A model generated the notes under the pieces. It saw only the letters and a list, made by a program, of their open reading frames with translations, was not told the origin of the DNA and ran no database searches. A stretch of 64,000 bases of DNA. Source: Brassica napus (taxonomy: Eukaryota > Streptophyta > Magnoliopsida > Brassicales > Brassicaceae). The DNA is taken from the NCBI RefSeq assembly GCF_020379485.1, contig NC_063439.1:24056098-24120097 (forward strand), in the 5' to 3' direction. This document shows positions 59,123 through 64,000 of the stretch, in pieces. Position 1 is the first letter of the stretch. Each line of letters opens with the position of its first letter. A program made the position numbers and the translations under genes.

Positions 59123-59315
59123 TATTAGGTTTTGATTAGAAGAGCAGATCATAAAACAGTAGCACTGTAGCAGTATGTATGATGTCAAAGCTGTATGCTT
59201 TTGCTAAACTGTTTAATAAGATGAGTGGTATAACATAATGAATATGTTATTTAAAATTGTTATAAAAATAAATATAGCATATATAATATATTTATTTTTA
59301 ATAAATATATTTCTA

Positions 59316-59346
<31 letters not shown>

Positions 59347-59765
59347 TTAAAAAGATATATAATTAATTAATTTAATAATTTTAAATTATGTTTATATCGA
59401 AAAATATTATTTTAAAATAAATTTTACAATTAAATTATATATTTTTAAAAATAATATTTCACATTTAAAATTTAATTTAAAATAGTATTTAAAAAATATT
59501 TTTATTTTAAATTAATTTTAGAAATCAAAATTTTATTTTCAGAATATAAAAATAATTTTATGATATTATTAAATAAAATAAATGAATTAATTATATATTT
59601 TCCATAATTTTATAAATTATAAATGCAAATGCTCTTCTAAAAACTTCATATGAGAGCATTTAGAAAGCATTAGCCAGAAAGCAATTAGAGATCATTAGCT
59701 ATAGAGTATTTGCTATTTGGAGAGCATTAGCCAAAGAGTATTTGGAGAGCATTAGCATTTAGTAA
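59123..59765. repeat. AT-rich foldback with GAGCATT repeats
   Basis: GATTAGAAGAGCAG near 59132 is inverted as TGCTCTTCTAAAAAC at about 59630-59644, around a strongly AT-rich core with a (TA)n run. Immediately to the right, 59650-59760 is a cluster of degenerate GGAGAGCATTAGCCA units. Probably a MITE with a tandem-repeat border; the ends are uncertain. Confidence 0.4.
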
Positions 59766-62700
59766 ATAATTTTTTTTACAATTGTTGATTGAATAACGTA
59801 GAACATAACATTAATGTTCTACCAATTAAGGTCTTAGTGTGTATATATATATATTAGTGATGAATTCAGTTTTTTTTATGAACTAAATTATTACTATTTG
59901 GATAATCTGGGCTTGGACTTCGATGCAAGTAGTTTACATGGTCTGTCGTAATAGATAATCGGTCTACTCTATAGTATTTATCGAAAAATATTTTAAACTC
60001 GGATTAAACAGTATAGCACGCTGTCAGATTAGTCCACTTTGTACAATTTCTGCAGGTGCTGATCGGATCAAGCCTATAGAGTATATAGAAAAGTAAAAAT
60101 AAAAATAATTATAAGATACGTTCTATTAAAATATATAGTGGCTGCCTTTAGCCATCCGTGCGGTGGCTGCATTGCATTGACAATAATGGGCCATAACGAA
60201 TATCTGGGCTTCAACTACAATTATTAGTTTATCAATTAAATTTGATTATATTTGCTGTATAACAAGCTGGCAACAATGAAACTGTAATGGATTTTTCGAA
60301 TGACAAAGATTATATAGCATATATTCCATATATAGTATAACTTAAGGATAAGCTCATAAGCATACTTTTTTTGGTTAGGAAGCGTCAGTATTATTTTATA
60401 AGACGGAAATTTTAAACTAAAAAGACCGACACATATCTGCTTGATTCCAATAAGAAAAAAATATATAAAGTTTCCTTATAATATATAGTATTGGAGAAAC
60501 ATTAGAACATTCATATTTTATTTTGATAATATTAGTTGGCTGCTACAATATTGGTTGTTGTTATCTCTTACGAAGAAAAGAAGATTAATAACACTTTTGG
60601 TTCTTATTTCTATGTGTGGGCTACATATAAATAAACATGGATTTGATGGATGCACCAAATGATATGGTCCAAATTCAACCAAAGTAACATGCATTACTCA
60701 TGCATCACAATGTTTGCAACTACCCAAACTTTTTGTCGGTTAAAAACTGCTAACCAAACTTAATCCTGCGCCATACCTTACTACTGTATTCTATCCCTGG
60801 AACAACCAGCAAATGGCTGATGCATTACAATAGTAACTGAAAAAGTATATATCCTTTTCCAAAGGGAAAAATGATTAAAACAAAAGATTATAGATGTTGA
60901 AATATAAGTGGAATGAAAGGTAGAGAAGATGGTTGCAACCAACATATTGCTAGAAAAGATTCTCAAGATGAGCTTTGGTATTGGCTCCACTGTTTACTTC
61001 TCTTTCTAACACCCATGTGTGAAGGTCCCCATTACAATTTTCTTTTGTTATTTCATTTTTTTCATATCCAAGTGCTTGTCTTGACTGTTGTATCCTTCTC
61101 CATCATCTTCCCATTTGCTTCAGTTTCAAATATAGAATATTAATAGATATGTGTGTACAGTTATTATTAGAAAGGATACGAATATATTATATCCTCTCAT
61201 CTCTTAGCTTTCATCCATATCAATAATGGTTCTATCAAATGAGAAAATAATTATTTGAGTGATGAGTCAATTAGTTCCATTACCTCTTTTTTTCTTTTAA
61301 GCTCACATCCATATTAACCTTCGGTTTCTATCACATATGGAAAATCTATACGGATATGACAAGTCAGGTTCATGGAGTTGGATAGATACATAACAATATA
61401 GGGTTGCTAGCTTTATATTATGGATGTCGTCTGCTTGTTTCTGTTAAGTTACAAGTCTTAACTAGTAAATTTCACAGTTTTCGGATTTAGTTTGAATTAG
61501 CATGAATGGTTATACCTATAGGATCTTACTGTTTTCGTTTGCTAGTTCTATAGGATTACTGTTTTCGTTTCTGAAACGAAGGAACCGACAATGTTAATTC
61601 TCACTCGAGTTGGTTATATATAGAAGAAGCATGAATGGTTATAGGATTTCTATATTTTCGATTGTTAGTTCTCACTCGAACTAGTTGTTTCAAAACGCAT
61701 ACTAAATCTAAAAGTCTGGTTTTACAAGTCCAAAAACACATTCGAGGGTTTATTTGTCAAGTAAACTTATTTACATCGTCTTTACAATGCTATCACTTTA
61801 TTTTATTGATATGAATTCGAGTATAGTCAAACTGAACAACCGCATATACGAAGACAACCTCTTCATGCACACCAATGGACTACCATGTGGTGTGCTTTTC
61901 GCCTCCCCACTTAGACACTCATGTGGGGTTTACATTTTAATGCAACTTACTAAAGATGGAAGAAAATTCTCAAATTTAATTATGTTTGTTCATGATCATA
62001 TGTAGTTAGGTGACATAATTGTTGCGTGACTGGAGATGGTTTAATCAATCACAGAAATGATCTAATATATAGTAGCGATAGGTTTATTACTATATGATTA
62101 TTAAATTTTGTTATAAGGAGTTACATTTGCCTGCAACATCCCAGAAATATTAAGAATAATTCTAAATGTAATTATGCAGAATCAATCACAGAAATTTATG
62201 CTTGTTCAGGATCATATGTAGTTGGATAACATGAGCTGTAGCATGTGGGTGATTGTTAATCAATTGCAAGAATAATGAAATAATATCGATTAATTTAGTA
62301 TTTTCTTTTTTTCTTAACAATGAAATCCTGCTCCTAGCTAGACTCATAATCTTCTTCCTCAACCCATTTACTAGACAATGTTATTTTAGTTCTCTTTCCA
62401 TTCTGGTATTCGAATTCGAGATCTTCCTAACTTTTCTCTTCCAAATAGTTAGGTGATATGTTGATTGAACGTTGAAACTGAGTGCTAACGATTGTATTGT
62501 TTTGAGTTCTGACCTAAGATATATTTCAGATTATTCAACCATTTCCGAAAAATGATGTTCTAATAAATATAAATTGTTTAGGTATAGTATATAATATTAT
62601 ATTTGATCATGCATGTAAGCATGTGTGTTTGAAATGGATAGGTATTATAATGAATGATAAAGAGAACAAAAGAGGAAAAAGGTGACTGTTAGCCCCAAAT

Positions 62701-63352
62701 TCACGTTGCCCCCTCGTGGCCTTAAGGATTCCAAATCAACTTTGTGTCCTTATGGTACGATCTGTGGGCTGATAGTAACATCCTTGATGTGATCACTAGC
62801 CGGCCTTTTTTTCCATCGTCTCCTTTATGTCTTCCTTGAGATTTTCTCTTTCACACAAAATTCTATAATAAAAAAATCTACAATAAAACAACTATAATTT
62901 TGAATCACAAATGTTCAACTTCAAATTGATATATAGCCAACTGTTTTTTTTTTGTTGCATGCGGTTTTCAGTCAACTAGAGAACAAAACTACAAACTTTA
63001 ATTAGATGGCATAAGAGTTACAATAGAAAAAAAAAAATCTTACAGAACTGATTATTAGGACTTCAGAGAAGTAAAGATGATAATGAATAGGCTTACCAAA
63101 TTGAAAAAAAAAAACAATAGTGGATATTAATGGCTATGGTTTAGTGTAATTGCGTAAGGTCTAGACTGATTAGGTGGAGGAGAAAACGAGAAGCTCTTTA
63201 AATGTTAGCTAGCTTCATTTTCAATTTCGAAAACAAAATTAAAGATCAAATTATGTACTGTAGAAGACTTATCAATTATCATAGGAGTCGGAGCGACAAT
63301 ATAAAGCTGATATATTAAATCTAGGAGGAATTAAGCCTAGTTTTAAAATTAA
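59766..63352. other. Long intergenic stretch with local duplications
   Basis: No gene can be supported over 3.5 kb. 61500-61680 repeats the words GCATGAATGGTTATA, CTATAGGAT and ACTGTTTTCGTTT two or three times. 61990-62290 contains two diverged copies of a block with GATCATATGTAGTT and AATCAATCACAGAAAT. A frame at 61754-62005 (YEDNLFMHTNGLPCGVLFAS) looks somewhat protein-like but matches nothing I know. Confidence 0.4.
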
Positions 63353-64000
63353 CTAGGGATTAACCCGGGCTACGCCCGGAATTTTTATTTTTTTCTAATT
63401 TAAGTTGTTAAATTATTTATATTTAGGCTATGATATATATTTATATAAATGTTAAAATGCATGTCATAATTAAAATTTATTTTTAAATTTTAACACGTTA
63501 AATTAACATATTTTTTACTATTTAAATATTTTTTTGTAATTTTATTGGCTATCTAGTTATCATATTTAGCAAAACTATCTTTTGAGTGTTGGAATAAATG
63601 TTTTAGAAATTTTATTAAACTGCAGAGTATTTTCGGATCGACCACATGCTCAACATTCGATCGATCCGTAAAAAGATGGTCGATCTCCTTGGCCAGGTAA
63701 GTACAATTTTAGCAAAAATATCTTTTATTTTCAAATATTAAGTATATAACTATTCTTTTTAATATTTTTTTAATTGTATTTTTTGATTAAATTATTGTAT
63801 TATAATGGTTATGTAAATATTTTTTGTGATGTTTGAATTTGTGTTGTTCGTATACTTAACCTAGATGATATTGATGTTTAACAATTTATTGTTTTCTGAA
63901 AATAGAAAATAATGATATATCAAAACGCATCGAATACTTGTTAAATGATAGTATAATGTAAATTACATCTATTATTTGAAAATAACCATTTGTTGTTTTT
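63353..64000 (-). mobile_element. Helitron, 3' part, runs off the window
   Basis: On the minus strand the sequence ends CCGGGCGTAGCCCGG (six-pair stem, three-base loop), then GTTAATCC and CTAG before a T, with its 3' terminus at 63353. The 5' end lies beyond 64000. It contains an exon-like segment at 63626-63696. Confidence 0.75.
63626..63696 (+). pseudogene. Exon-like 71-bp segment inside the Helitron
   Basis: A GC-richer island preceded by TTATTAAACTGCAG (pyrimidine-poor but AG-ending acceptor) and followed by GTAAGT, a consensus donor. One frame reads YFRIDHMLNIRSIRKKMVDL followed by LGQ with no stop. It lies antisense to the Helitron. It looks like a captured internal exon of a host gene that I cannot name. 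Confidence 0.45.

Noticed and set aside
1..64000. tRNA, rRNA, CRISPR or bacterial operon features
   Set aside because: No cloverleaf with a GTTCGA box, no rRNA-like block, no regular spacer-repeat array. Introns and plant gene families show nuclear plant DNA.

Overview
The window is nuclear DNA from a crucifer (Brassicaceae), most likely Brassica or a close relative such as Raphanus. It is AT-rich, has plant GT-AG introns, and carries three complete genes whose proteins match Arabidopsis AGL79, MYB121 and CYP85A2. From memory these are At3g30260, At3g30210 and At3g30180, neighbours on Arabidopsis chromosome 3, so this is a conserved syntenic block. All three lie on the minus strand: a MADS-box factor (2944-6839, 8 coding exons, 249 aa), an R2R3-MYB factor (18113-19740, 3 exons, 270 aa) and the brassinosteroid C-6 oxidase P450 (28495-31116, 9 exons, 465 aa). 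All splice sites and reading frames were rebuilt by hand and are open. The three genes show no operon-like link; they are independent units separated by transposon-rich DNA.

The rest, about 85 percent, is a transposon graveyard with no other convincing intact gene. 1-2.6 kb holds two gene fragments, a CCT-family-like piece and a pentatricopeptide-repeat piece, lying back to back. 7-18 kb holds a Tourist-like MITE, a G-depleted CACTA-like tract, a Ty3/gypsy LTR-like remnant with a LINE inside it, a foldback, and a hAT-like element with an 8-bp target duplication. 20-28 kb holds a Helitron, Helitron ends and a second hAT-like element. 31-43 kb holds LINE fragments, two Mutator-like MITEs, three MITEs in tandem, a second LTR-like remnant with a LINE inside it, and a minisatellite-bearing element. 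44-64 kb holds two related Helitrons, a GC-rich nested foldback, a retroposon with an 18-bp target duplication, a 108-bp hAT MITE, more MITEs, and a Helitron end that runs off the window carrying an exon-like insert.

Three things stand out. First, at least a dozen tiny insertions consist of an oligo(A) tract plus 0-13 further bases and are flanked by 7-20 bp direct repeats. They look like LINE target-primed insertions truncated almost to nothing. Second, three insertions (a Helitron, a retroposon and one micro-insertion) have an internal paralogous copy of the empty target site inside this same window, which fixes their boundaries. Third, three MITEs sit end to end, each pair separated by exactly one TAA.

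Family identities rest on recalled protein and repeat consensus features; no search was run. Element boundaries are strongest where target-site duplications are stated and weak elsewhere.
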